A stretch of 64,000 nt of DNA from Verrucomicrobiia bacterium (GTDB lineage Bacteria; Verrucomicrobiota; Verrucomicrobiia; Limisphaerales; JAEYXS01). A program made the translations under genes and the position numbers. The stretch is from contig DASWYF010000035.1 in assembly GCA_036405135.1 (NCBI GenBank), positions 62,001-126,000 of the forward strand, in the 5' to 3' direction. The notes below the pieces were generated by a model that worked only from the letters and a program-made list of their open reading frames with translations, did not search any database and was not told the origin of the DNA. Every line of letters starts with the position of its first letter. The first letter of the stretch is position 1. Positions 35,049 to 42,455 of the stretch are shown piece by piece.

Positions 35049-35427
35049 GGATCGTCTCTTCCGGTCGCCCCGTGGCCGCGCTGACTCTGCGACGGAATTC
35101 TTCCACTGAGACATTTATCGGCTTGGCCTGGCATATCTGTTCTGCGCCCGGGTAATTCCACAGGTTAGGGAAATCGCGGCATTGCTGCGGCTTCACCGGC
35201 TGCACATCGCAGTTGGAACCGTTCAGGAAAATGCACTCACCATTCGGCTTGTCCATGAGGGCTAGGCCTTGGCGGTCTGGACGCAATCTCGTGTAACGCT
35301 GGATGAAGTCGTGCTCCGCCAGTTCGAGATGTGCCGCCATGCGGCTGATCTCGGCATCCGTGATACGCACCTGCCCCGGCCAACGGCAACAGGCGGTGCA
35401 GCGCTGGCATTCCAAAAACACTGGCAT
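35029..35427 (-). CDS. YkgJ-family cysteine-cluster protein
   Basis: A 132-residue protein of the zinc- or iron-chelating YkgJ/UPF0153 family. Cysteines come in the expected order: CQRCTACCRWPG at the N-terminus, CIFLNGSNCDVQPVKPQQCR in the middle and a final Cys in EQICQAKP. The Cys cluster probably binds a metal; cellular function is unknown. It ends within the 3' end of the convergent small gene at 34794. The upstream side is a 148-bp repeat doublet, so its promoter must lie close to or within that repeat. Confidence 0.87.
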   Translation of the reverse strand: MPVFLECQRCTACCRWPGQVRITDAEISRMAAHLELAEHDFIQRYTRLRPDRQGLALMDKPNGECIFLNGSNCDVQPVKPQQCRDFPNLWNYPGAEQICQAKPINVSVEEFRRRVSAATGRPEETIPIPAQS

Positions 35428-35472
35428 GAGCAGCAGGGTAGGGGAAATTTAATGGCGGGCAAGTGCGGTAGT

Positions 35473-35620
35473 GGAGCGCGACTCTCCGGGTCGCAGCAAT
35501 ATCCAAATGGCTTACGGCGGGGAAACTATCAGAGGCACCGAACTTCCCTGCTTGAAACTCCAAAAGTATTACGCTGCCTTTTGCTCAGGTGAGTTGCTGC
35601 GACTCGGAGAGTCGCGCTCC
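35473..35620. repeat. 148-bp doublet of palindromic repeats
   Basis: The left unit reads GGAGCG, stem GCGAC/GTCGC, CAGCAAT. The right unit reads GTTGCTG, stem GCGACT/AGTCGC, GCTCC. As in the doublet at 5498-5652, the right half is preceded by TTTGCTCAGGTG. The flanks are conserved between the two elements while stem sequences differ and remain paired. Confidence 0.65.
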
Positions 35621-35679
35621 ATCACATAGTGCTTGCGTGATTTTCTTGAAACAGCAGAGTCTCTTTCATCAATCAACCT

Positions 35680-35985
35680 ATGGAGACGAGCGGACAAGAG
35701 GACACGAAAACACCACAGCGGCTTGGCGGTATATTCAAGCGTGCGGTCTTTCTTTTGGCATCTGCGTGCTGGGTGTTGATCGGTTTGGGTTTCGGCATGT
35801 GTCTTATCCAATACATGTTCCATCGAGGAGCGGGCATACACATTCTCGGCATCCCCATATCCTCCGCCAGCGTGCTGATCGGCGTGATTCATTTCACCGG
35901 ATTCTCCATGGGCATGCTGTTCAGTCTGGCATTGGGGATTTGGTTGGGTGCGCTAGGGGTGAGTGGTGATCATCATCAGAAGTGA
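35680..35985 (+). CDS. Small membrane protein of unknown function
   Basis: A 101-residue protein with a short polar N-terminus (METSGQEDTKTPQR) and two or three hydrophobic helices: AVFLLASACWVLIGLGFGMC, then SASVLIGVIHFTGFSMGMLF and ALGIWLGALGV. No family is recognised. The start ATG is the only one that keeps the whole polar head. It stands alone between a repeat doublet and the exported coiled-coil gene. Confidence 0.6.
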   Translation: METSGQEDTKTPQRLGGIFKRAVFLLASACWVLIGLGFGMCLIQYMFHRGAGIHILGIPISSASVLIGVIHFTGFSMGMLFSLALGIWLGALGVSGDHHQK

Positions 35986-36063
35986 CCTAACAGCCTGTAA
36001 CCATTCCCCATTTCGAACGTCATTCCTTCCAGACAGTCAAAGTAACCACTCACGATGTATCCT

Positions 36064-36582
36064 ATGAAACGAGTTTTACTGGCGGTGTTGGGCGGCAGTG
36101 TATTGATGGCTTCTGCCGTGATGGCGCAGGAAGCACCGCAGAAACCGCGTGAAGAAGTGCCCAAGGAGGTCAAACCGGAAGCAGCCCCCTTCCGCGAGCA
36201 GTTCCGCAAAGAGTATGAAAATCTTACGCCGGAGCAGCGTCAGGCTAAGATGAAGGAGATGCGCGAGAAGATGCAGAACAATCCCGAACTGCAGAAGCAG
36301 CGCGAGGAGTTTAAGAAACTGACCCCTGAACAACGTGAAGCCAGGATGAAGCAGTTTCGCGAACGTGCCGGCAAAGCCCAAGCCGACACGCCAGAGCAGC
36401 GCGAGGCCAGGATGAAGGAATTCAAAGAGAGGGTGGAGGCCCGCCGCTCGGAACTGGAAAAGAAGAAGAAAGTCGGCACAATCACGGCAGAAGAGGAAAA
36501 ACAGCTCGAGCGCATGAACGCAGCCGCCAAACGGGCGACGGAAGATAAGGCCGCTCCCAAGGAAAAGCCAAAAGCGGAATAA
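36064..36582 (+). CDS. Exported Glu/Lys/Arg-rich coiled-coil protein with LTPEQR repeats
   Basis: About 172 residues. After a signal peptide (MKRVLLAVLGGSVLMASAVM, cut after AQ) the protein is almost wholly charged helix, with three repeats around LTPEQRQAKMKEMR, LTPEQREARMKQFR and TPEQREARMKEFKER. The LTPEQR motif is typical of Spy/CpxP-like periplasmic helical proteins, and the gene at 37742 has a related LTSEQRTRIEQI. A chaperone-like or metal-responsive role is therefore possible but is inference. An ATG at 36055 is a second start candidate; 36064 gives a better signal peptide. A terminator follows at 36607. Confidence 0.75.
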   Translation: MKRVLLAVLGGSVLMASAVMAQEAPQKPREEVPKEVKPEAAPFREQFRKEYENLTPEQRQAKMKEMREKMQNNPELQKQREEFKKLTPEQREARMKQFRERAGKAQADTPEQREARMKEFKERVEARRSELEKKKKVGTITAEEEKQLERMNAAAKRATEDKAAPKEKPKAE

Positions 36583-36606
36583 CAAAGACCGGCATGACCG
36601 ATTTCC

Positions 36607-36641
36607 AACGGCGGCTTTTTTCGAGCCGCCGTTTCCTTTTT
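36607..36641 (+). terminator. Rho-independent terminator
   Basis: Stem AACGGCGGCT/AGCCGCCGTT followed by TCCTTTTT, 24 bp after the stop of the exported coiled-coil gene. Confidence 0.8.
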
Positions 36642-36746
36642 GCACTGTTCGGCGACTAGGCATGTCTCTTAATCAGACCTTTTTATTGTTGTGCCCCAAG
36701 CCTTCCTACTTCAAGGATGACGCATGCACTGGCGGTTCTTTCTATT

Positions 36747-36774
36747 GAACTCTTCCATGTGCAGGCTCGTCTGA
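36747..36774 (+). promoter_or_regulatory. ECF-type promoter upstream of the second sigma factor gene
   Basis: GAACTC at 36747-36752 and GTCTGA at 36769-36774 with a 16-bp spacer match the RpoE-like pattern GAACTT-N16-TCTGA. This suggests the sigma factor transcribes its own operon. Confidence 0.6.
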
Positions 36775-36817
36775 ATGTAAAACAGAGCAGCCTTTTCGAC
36801 TCACCCTGACGACCAGC

Positions 36818-37402
36818 GTGGCACCGAACGAACCCACAGATTCGCAGTTGATAGCCGCTGTATTGCGAGGCGATACGGCGAGCTTCGAGCAATTGGTGGT
36901 GAAGTATCAGCCGCGTGTCTTTGCTACGGCACGGCGTTATGCGCGTCGCGAGGATGAGGTGGAGGACATCGTTCAAGAGGTGTTCCTGAAGGCGTTTCAA
37001 AAGCTCTCCAGCTTCCGAGGGGAAGCGCCGTTTGAACACTGGTTGATGCGGTTGGCAGTGAGGACTTGCTACGATTTTTTGCGTGAACATCAACGGAACC
37101 GCGAGACGACTTTCACGCAGATATCCGATGACGAGCAGGATTGGCTGGAGCGTCATGCGGAAGATCCAGATGGTTCCAATGAGAAGGCGACGGAGGCCAA
37201 AGAACTCATCGGCAAGGTATTGGAGCAGCTTTCGCCCCCGGCACGATTGGTCATCACCTTGCTGGAGATCGAGGACCGGTCGGTGAAAGAGATCGCGGAC
37301 CTGACTGGGTGGTCAGTGCCGCTGGTGAAGGTGCGGGCCTTCCGGGCACGTGCTGAGATGAAAAAGTTGCTGACAAAGTTGATGAAGGACAAGAAATTGT
37401 AA
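36818..37402 (+). CDS. ECF-type RNA polymerase sigma factor (RpoE-like)
   Basis: A 194-residue sigma factor starting at GTG 36818. Region 2: FEQLVVKYQPRVFATARRYA, then EDIVQEVFLKAFQKLSSFRG and EHWLMRLAVRTCYDFLR. Region 4: LSPPARLVITLLEIEDRSVK, then EIADLTGWSVPLVKVRAFRA. Length and motif order are standard. A matching ECF-type promoter lies 44 bp upstream of the start, so positive autoregulation is likely. The next two genes code a small bitopic membrane protein and a Spy-like periplasmic protein, which together look like a sensor/anti-sigma module. Confidence 0.93.
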   Translation: MAPNEPTDSQLIAAVLRGDTASFEQLVVKYQPRVFATARRYARREDEVEDIVQEVFLKAFQKLSSFRGEAPFEHWLMRLAVRTCYDFLREHQRNRETTFTQISDDEQDWLERHAEDPDGSNEKATEAKELIGKVLEQLSPPARLVITLLEIEDRSVKEIADLTGWSVPLVKVRAFRARAEMKKLLTKLMKDKKL

Positions 37403-37442
37403 CCAATCGGCACTAAGGTGCGTCTGACTGGTTGGCAGGCTT

Positions 37443-37745
37443 ATGGATACGGCCAAACTAAATAATAAATTGATCGCGGCGGCCCGGCACAACCGGACAT
37501 CCGATCAGGTGCCTTATGCGTTTGAGAAGCGCATCATGGCGAATATCAAGGACTTGCGTCCGGTGGATGTGTGGGCTCTTTGGGGCCATGCGCTTTGGCG
37601 GGCAGCGGCGCCTTGTGTGGCCGTCATGCTGGTGATCGGCGTCTGGTCCCTCCAGAAGCACGATCAGCAGGTCGCGCAATTGCAGTCCTCGGACCTGGAG
37701 CAGACCGTCCTCGCGCCTTTGGATAACGTGGGAGATATTTGGTGA
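37443..37745 (+). CDS. Small bitopic membrane protein, candidate anti-sigma factor
   Basis: A 100-residue protein: about 55 cytoplasmic residues with two short helices (LNNKLIAAARHN, YAFEKRIMANIKDL), one membrane span (AAAPCVAVMLVIGVWSL, about 57-74) and a short outer tail. The place after an ECF sigma gene and the topology fit an anti-sigma factor, although no ZAS-type zinc motif (HxxxCxxC) is present. Its stop overlaps the start of the Spy-like gene. The anti-sigma role is inferred from context only. Confidence 0.7.
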   Translation: MDTAKLNNKLIAAARHNRTSDQVPYAFEKRIMANIKDLRPVDVWALWGHALWRAAAPCVAVMLVIGVWSLQKHDQQVAQLQSSDLEQTVLAPLDNVGDIW

Positions 37746-38218
37746 GCATTTGGAAGGTCATTTTGGCGACCTTGGTGATCTTTGGAGCCGGAGTCATCAC
37801 GGGAGGCCTGTTCGTCAATCGCATGCACGTCACTGCACCTGTGGTGGCAGCACCTGCGGATGATTCGAATCGCCATCCCCTGAGCACCTGGGTTCCACCT
37901 CAAGCCAATACCAACAACCCTCCACCCGCTGCCGTGGGCAAGGCGAAAGATTTTGTAGCACGTTTCGGAGCACAGTTGGAACTGACCAGCGAACAGCGCA
38001 CTCGCATCGAGCAGATCATGAGTGACAGCCAGAAGCGCACGAAGGGAATCTCCGACAGTGTTGCTCCGTATGTGCGGGAGGAAGTGCGTCACACCCGCGA
38101 ACTCATCCGCAATGAACTGACCGCTCAGCAGCTTCAGAAGTACGACGAGATCCTCCGTCCTAAGAAAAAGAACGATCCTTCCAAGAAGAACGCCAAGATG
38201 GTCATCGAAGGGGAGTAG
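37742..38218 (+). CDS. Spy/CpxP-like periplasmic heavy-metal-sensor-type protein
   Basis: A protein of 158 residues starting at GTG 37742, which overlaps the previous stop (GTGA) and has GGAG 8-9 bp upstream. An N-terminal anchor (VILATLVIFGAGVITGGLFV) is followed by a Pro/Asn-rich linker and a helical domain with LELTSEQRTRIEQIMSDSQK, the signature of the Spy/CpxP/ZraP-like group. It probably senses envelope stress or metals and passes the signal to the membrane protein and sigma factor coded upstream. The basic tail ends in the 3' end of the convergent histidine kinase gene (17-bp overlap). Confidence 0.78.
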   Translation: MSIWKVILATLVIFGAGVITGGLFVNRMHVTAPVVAAPADDSNRHPLSTWVPPQANTNNPPPAAVGKAKDFVARFGAQLELTSEQRTRIEQIMSDSQKRTKGISDSVAPYVREEVRHTRELIRNELTAQQLQKYDEILRPKKKNDPSKKNAKMVIEGE

Positions 38219-40253
38219 GCGCCATTTCTTCTTCGCCGTTCTCGGCCAGTTCACGGCAATGTTCCACGAGATGGGAAATGCCGAAAGGCTTCTTCAAGAC
38301 CGGCGCTCCGAGACGTTCCAATTCTTCCGTCAGTTCACGACTGCCCGCATCTCCGGTGATGAACAGGAATGATTTTGTCTGCGAGGGACTGTTCTCTTTC
38401 AACCAACGATAGATACCCAAGCCATCCACCAAGGGCATCCTTACATCGGATATGATGAGGTCGTAACCGCGCACTTGCAGACGTTCGATGGCTTCCTTGC
38501 CATTGGCGGCGCGGTCCACATTGTAGCCCAGCATGCTCGTAAGGGTTGCCTCCACCATTTGCGCGACCGATTCTTCATCATCGGCGAGCAGTACTCGACG
38601 GACAGTATTTTCTTCTGTGGGCTGTTCCGTGGCAAAGGGCACTAAGGGCAACGCTGCCGCCATGGGTTCCAAGGCCAGAGGCAAGGTGAAGGAAAAGGTG
38701 GTGCCACGCCCGATCATGCTGGCCACCTGAATCTCACCGCCATGCTGACGGATGATGCTATCGCAAACGCTGAGGCCAAGGCCGGTGCCTTTATCAGGGC
38801 CTTTCGTGGTGAAGAAAGGATCGAAGATGCGCGCGAGATGCTCTTGAGCGATGCCATGGCCGCAATCATTCACTGAGAAACGCACGAGTGAACCTTCGAG
38901 CTTGGCTTGAAAGGTGAGCACGGCTGGACGCTGCTTTTCCATCGCATCCAGCGCGTTCAGTCCCAGATTCATCACCACCTGTTTGATTTGTCCAGGCTCG
39001 GCGTAAACCATGACTGGACGCGGGGGGAAATCCCAGCGCACTTGGCACTCAAGCTGGCGGATACGAAAGCCCAACATCGTCAGGGCTTCCTGACAGATCT
39101 GCCGCAAGTCAGCTGAGGCTCGTTCGATAGGAGCGGGACGTGAGAGTTGCAACAACTGGCGGATGATCTGGGCGGATTCCACCGCGCTGTCATGCACCAT
39201 CTGGCAATAACGCACCAATTGCACGGGCGCAGAATGACGGTAGAGTTCACGCTGGATCAACTCGGTGAAGCCGACGATGGGCACGAGCTTATTGTTGATC
39301 TCATGTGCGACACCGCCTGCCAGATTTTCCATGAGCGCAGATTTTTCCTGCTGAATCATGCGCCGTTCAAAAAGACGCTGTTCGGTGACGTCATCTACCA
39401 GCAAGCAAACCTGCGCCGTTTCTTTGATCCAGCTTAGGAACAACAGCAGACGGCGTTGGCCGCGATTGGGAGTATCAATCGTCACTTCGATCTCGGCTTT
39501 TTGATCCAGCTCTTGCGAGCGAGCCAGAGCAGTCATCACGCGTAGGAAACTTAAACGATCCTGTTCCAGCATCCGTTTCAGCAAACGACCGGGTTCTGGA
39601 TTTTCCGATGAATCAGCAAAGAGGTCCCAAAGCCGATGATTGCCCGCCGTCACTTTGCCGTCCGGAGTGAGCAAGGCGACTGCCAAGGCACTGTTCTCGA
39701 AGAGAATGTCGAATTGTCCACGGGATTCACGCAAAGCAGACAGACTTTCTTCCAGTGCGAGATTCTTTTGACCCAGCTCCAATTGTCGTTTTTCTGCGAG
39801 TGCCGTTCTTTCTTCGACGAGCTGGTATTGCAGCCGCACCAAGGTCTGCATGGAGATCATGCCGTGATAAGCGCCATCTGCCGTCACGAGGGCGACGTCA
39901 TCGTAGAAGCTGTCGCCAGAGCGGGCCAAGGCTGCCCGTAGCACTTCTTCCAAAGGCGTTCCGATGCAGAATTTAAGCGCATCCGGCATCGCGTGTTGAA
40001 GCACGGCATTGCGTCCGTAAACGGCGAAGCCGAAACGTGCGCCCAGAAGGAAGCCCAACCTGCTGCGGGAAATCACGCCTTCAAGCTGTCCGCTGGCATC
40101 GACTACACCGGCATACTCATGCGGTTGGCGCCTGAAAAGATGGTAGGCCGATTCCAGCGTGGCATGGCTGGATACCTTAAAATCATGGTTGATCAGGGTT
40201 TCCAGGCAGGTTCCTGCGACACCGATCACCATTTCTTGTCTGTCTGCTGTCAT
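38202..40253 (-). CDS. Hybrid histidine kinase with CBS pair, PAS, HisKA, ATPase and receiver
   Basis: A 683-residue soluble kinase. Residues 1-150 form a CBS pair (YAGVVDASGQLEGVISRSRL; VALVTADGAYHGMISMQTL). A coiled coil and a PAS domain (FDILFENSALAVALLTPDGK, about 180-300) follow. The H-box is GGVAHEINNKL with His317. ATPase motifs are NLGLNALDAM (N box), VNDCGHGIA (G1) and TTKGPDKGTGLGLSVC (F/G2). The C-terminal receiver has phospho-acceptor Asp603 in LIISDVRMPL. With no membrane span it must sense a cytoplasmic signal; CBS pairs usually bind adenine nucleotides or similar ligands. No separate response regulator gene is adjacent. Its 3' end overlaps the convergent Spy-like gene by 17 bp. 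Confidence 0.92.
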   Translation of the reverse strand: MTADRQEMVIGVAGTCLETLINHDFKVSSHATLESAYHLFRRQPHEYAGVVDASGQLEGVISRSRLGFLLGARFGFAVYGRNAVLQHAMPDALKFCIGTPLEEVLRAALARSGDSFYDDVALVTADGAYHGMISMQTLVRLQYQLVEERTALAEKRQLELGQKNLALEESLSALRESRGQFDILFENSALAVALLTPDGKVTAGNHRLWDLFADSSENPEPGRLLKRMLEQDRLSFLRVMTALARSQELDQKAEIEVTIDTPNRGQRRLLLFLSWIKETAQVCLLVDDVTEQRLFERRMIQQEKSALMENLAGGVAHEINNKLVPIVGFTELIQRELYRHSAPVQLVRYCQMVHDSAVESAQIIRQLLQLSRPAPIERASADLRQICQEALTMLGFRIRQLECQVRWDFPPRPVMVYAEPGQIKQVVMNLGLNALDAMEKQRPAVLTFQAKLEGSLVRFSVNDCGHGIAQEHLARIFDPFFTTKGPDKGTGLGLSVCDSIIRQHGGEIQVASMIGRGTTFSFTLPLALEPMAAALPLVPFATEQPTEENTVRRVLLADDEESVAQMVEATLTSMLGYNVDRAANGKEAIERLQVRGYDLIISDVRMPLVDGLGIYRWLKENSPSQTKSFLFITGDAGSRELTEELERLGAPVLKKPFGISHLVEHCRELAENGEEEMAPTPLR

Positions 40254-40388
40254 GAACGTAACCGATAATCGGCTTCAGAAATGGCGGATTTGCCGCGCTG
40301 GGGTGACGATTGGGTGACAAACCGGATGGAAAAGTGTCCTCAAATTTTCACTTCCCCGCGCCAGCCGCGCTTACTAGTCTCCCGCCCC

Positions 40389-41501
40389 ATGACTTTACAG
40401 ACATTCAAGATCGCGGCTTTGGCAGGTGACGGCATCGGACCGGAAGTGATGAAGGAGGCCATCAAGGTCCTTCGCGCAGTGGAGAAGAAATTTCCCGTGG
40501 CGTTCCAGATCACGGAAGCGCCCGTCGGCTGGGCCGGCATCGATGCCGCCGGCAAGGCGTTGCCGGATGCGACGTTGGCTCTTTGCAAAGAATCGGATTG
40601 TATCCTGTTCGGCTCCGTCGGTCTGCCGGATCGTGATCCGACGATTCCGAAGGAAGAACGTCCGGAGCGCGCGGCCCTCTTGCGTTTGCGCAAGGAATTC
40701 GGTCTCTTCGCGAACCTGCGTCCGGTGAAATTGCCGAAGGAACTTTCTCACGCGTGCCCGTTAAGCAAGGAACGTCAGGGTGACGGCCTCGATATCATGG
40801 TGGTGCGTGAATTGACGGGCGGCATGTATTTCGGTCAGCCGAAGAAAACGGAAGACATCGGCAACGGCCAGCAACGTGCGATCGACACGATGGTTTACAC
40901 GACGCCTGAGATCGAGCGTATCGCGCATGTCGCGTTCCGCACGGCGGCATTGCGTCGCAAGAAGGTAACGAGCATCGACAAGGCGAACGTGCTGGAAAAC
41001 GGCGTGCTCTGGCGCGATGTGGTGACGAAAGTGAGCAAGAGCTATCCTGATGTGGCCCTCGAGCACATGTTCGTGGATAACGGCGCGATGCAGCTCATGC
41101 TCAAGCCCACGCAGTTCGACGTGATGCTGTGCGAGAACATGTTCGGCGACATCCTGAGCGATGAAGCGGCGGCTCTCGCCGGTTCCCTTGGCATGCTCCC
41201 GAGCGCAAGTCTCGGTGCGACGGCTGGTGACAAGACCTTCGGCTTCTACGAACCCGCGGGTGGCACGGCTCCGGACATCGCGGGCAAGAATCTGGCGAAT
41301 CCGATCGCGCAAATCCTTTCCACCGCGCTCATGCTGCGTCACTCGTTCAAGCAGAACGAAGCGGCAGCGGCGATCGAGAATGCGGTGGGCAAGGCGATCG
41401 CGGCGGGTTATCGCACGGGCGATATTTACACGTCTGCCGATCCGAATGCGAAAAAGGTCGGTACCACGCAGATGGGTGACGCGATCGCGGCGAACATCTA
41501 A
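40389..41501 (+). CDS. leuB: 3-isopropylmalate dehydrogenase
   Basis: A 370-residue enzyme that oxidatively decarboxylates 3-isopropylmalate with NAD in leucine synthesis. Visible family features: GDGIGPEVM near the N-terminus, LLRLRKEFGLFANLRPVKL with the substrate-binding arginines, VRELTGGMYFG, MLCENMFGDILSDEAAALAG with the metal-binding aspartates, and FGFYEPAGGTAPDIAGKNLANP, the NAD-binding region. The start is the ATG at 40389; an upstream in-frame extension to 40281 lacks homology. It is followed by ridA after a palindromic repeat. No other leu genes are in this window. Confidence 0.96.
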   Translation: MTLQTFKIAALAGDGIGPEVMKEAIKVLRAVEKKFPVAFQITEAPVGWAGIDAAGKALPDATLALCKESDCILFGSVGLPDRDPTIPKEERPERAALLRLRKEFGLFANLRPVKLPKELSHACPLSKERQGDGLDIMVVRELTGGMYFGQPKKTEDIGNGQQRAIDTMVYTTPEIERIAHVAFRTAALRRKKVTSIDKANVLENGVLWRDVVTKVSKSYPDVALEHMFVDNGAMQLMLKPTQFDVMLCENMFGDILSDEAAALAGSLGMLPSASLGATAGDKTFGFYEPAGGTAPDIAGKNLANPIAQILSTALMLRHSFKQNEAAAAIENAVGKAIAAGYRTGDIYTSADPNAKKVGTTQMGDAIAANI

Positions 41502-41511
41502 GAGAGACTGG

Positions 41512-41529
41512 ACAGGCGATGGCGCCTGT
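41512..41529. repeat. Palindromic hairpin between leuB and ridA
   Basis: A perfect 7-bp stem ACAGGCG/CGCCTGT with loop ATGG. It belongs to the group of hairpins with variable stems found at several intergenic sites in this window. It could also dampen read-through from leuB into ridA. Confidence 0.55.
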
Positions 41530-41560
41530 CCCACTACAGAAAAGCGAACGCTTAATATTT

Positions 41561-41944
41561 ATGGCTACGAAACAAATCATCAAACCGGCCAAGTCCGCTC
41601 CGGCGGTGGGCCCTTATAATCATGCTGTCCGCGTCGGTGACTTGCTGTTCTGCGCGGGCCAAATCCCGATCGACCCGGCTACGGGCAATCTCGTGGAAGG
41701 CGACATCAAGGCGCAGACTGAGCGCGTGCTGCAAAACGTGAAGGCGATCCTGGATGACCAGGGCCTGACGTTCAGCAACGTGGTGAAGAGCACCGTGTTC
41801 CTCACGAACCTCGCGGACTTCGCGGGCATGAACGAGATCTACGCGAAGTATTTCACGAGCGATTTCCCGGCGCGTTCCACGATACAGGTGGCGGCCTTGC
41901 CGCGTGCGGCGAGCGTGGAGATCGAAGTGATCGCGCACTTCTAA
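41561..41944 (+). CDS. ridA: RidA-family reactive intermediate deaminase
   Basis: A 127-residue RidA/YjgF protein from ATG 41561. Typical patches: GPYNHAVRVGDLLFCAGQIP, VVKSTVFLTNLADFAGMNEI, YFTSDFPARSTIQVAALPRA with the arginine that binds the carboxylate, and the final EIEVIAHF. RidA hydrolyses 2-aminoacrylate and other enamine/imine by-products of amino-acid enzymes and so protects branched-chain amino-acid synthesis. Its position behind leuB agrees with this link. A terminator follows. Confidence 0.95.
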   Translation: MATKQIIKPAKSAPAVGPYNHAVRVGDLLFCAGQIPIDPATGNLVEGDIKAQTERVLQNVKAILDDQGLTFSNVVKSTVFLTNLADFAGMNEIYAKYFTSDFPARSTIQVAALPRAASVEIEVIAHF

Positions 41945-41964
41945 AAATCGATTAACGGTTTTCG

Positions 41965-42008
41965 AGCCGGTGCTGGTTCTGGAATAACAGAAACAGCGCC
42001 GGCTTTTC
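41965..42008 (+). terminator. Terminator after ridA
   Basis: Stem AGCCGGTGCTG pairs with CAGCGCCGGCT (one G-T pair) across a loop of about 20 nt and is followed by TTTTCATTTTG. Confidence 0.6.
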
Positions 42009-42053
42009 ATTTTGTTCTGTGAATTAGGAGGCGGGATTCTACCATCCCTTACC

Positions 42054-42431
42054 ATGGGCAAGCCGGTGATAAATCTGATGGTTTTAAGAGTTGCGGATTT
42101 GGTGTCGGCTCGTGCGTTTTATGAAGTGTTGGGGTTGGCTTTTGTGCAAGAACAGCATGGTTCAGGGCCGATCCACTTCAGTTGCGAACGTGGTGGCATG
42201 GTGTTGGAGTTGTATCCTGGTAAACCGGGGCAAGCTCCTGAACGTTTGAATGCCGGAGCAACGATGTTGGGTTTCAGTGTCGAATCAGTGGAGACGACGC
42301 TGGTGAAGTTGAATGCGCTGAATGTAACAGTGGTGACGGAGCCGAAAGAATCGCCATGGGGCAAACGCATGGTGGTTTTGGACCCGGATGGCCGGACGAT
42401 TGAGATTTCAGAACCACCGCGTAAAACGTAA
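42054..42431 (+). CDS. VOC-family (glyoxalase-like) protein
   Basis: A 125-residue vicinal-oxygen-chelate fold protein. The two beta-alpha-beta-beta-beta modules start with LMVLRVADLVSARAFYEVLG and TMLGFSVESVETTLVKLNAL; the end VLDPDGRTIEISEP holds the usual Glu ligand. Members are dioxygenases, isomerases or resistance proteins, and the substrate cannot be told. The ATG at 42054 is chosen; an in-frame TTG at 42012 gives a tail without homologous character. It stands between ridA and rmuC, 24 bp before the latter. Confidence 0.85.
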   Translation: MGKPVINLMVLRVADLVSARAFYEVLGLAFVQEQHGSGPIHFSCERGGMVLELYPGKPGQAPERLNAGATMLGFSVESVETTLVKLNALNVTVVTEPKESPWGKRMVVLDPDGRTIEISEPPRKT

Positions 42432-42455
42432 ATATAAAAATCGAAAGATTTCAGG

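Noticed and set aside
35473-35620. Repeat doublet considered as part of a CRISPR array
   Set aside because: There are only two facing hairpins, no regular repeat-spacer pattern and no cas genes in the window.
40281-40388. 36-residue N-terminal extension of LeuB
   Set aside because: The family start MTLQTFKIAALAGDGIG lies at 40389, and the extension has no similarity to isopropylmalate dehydrogenases.
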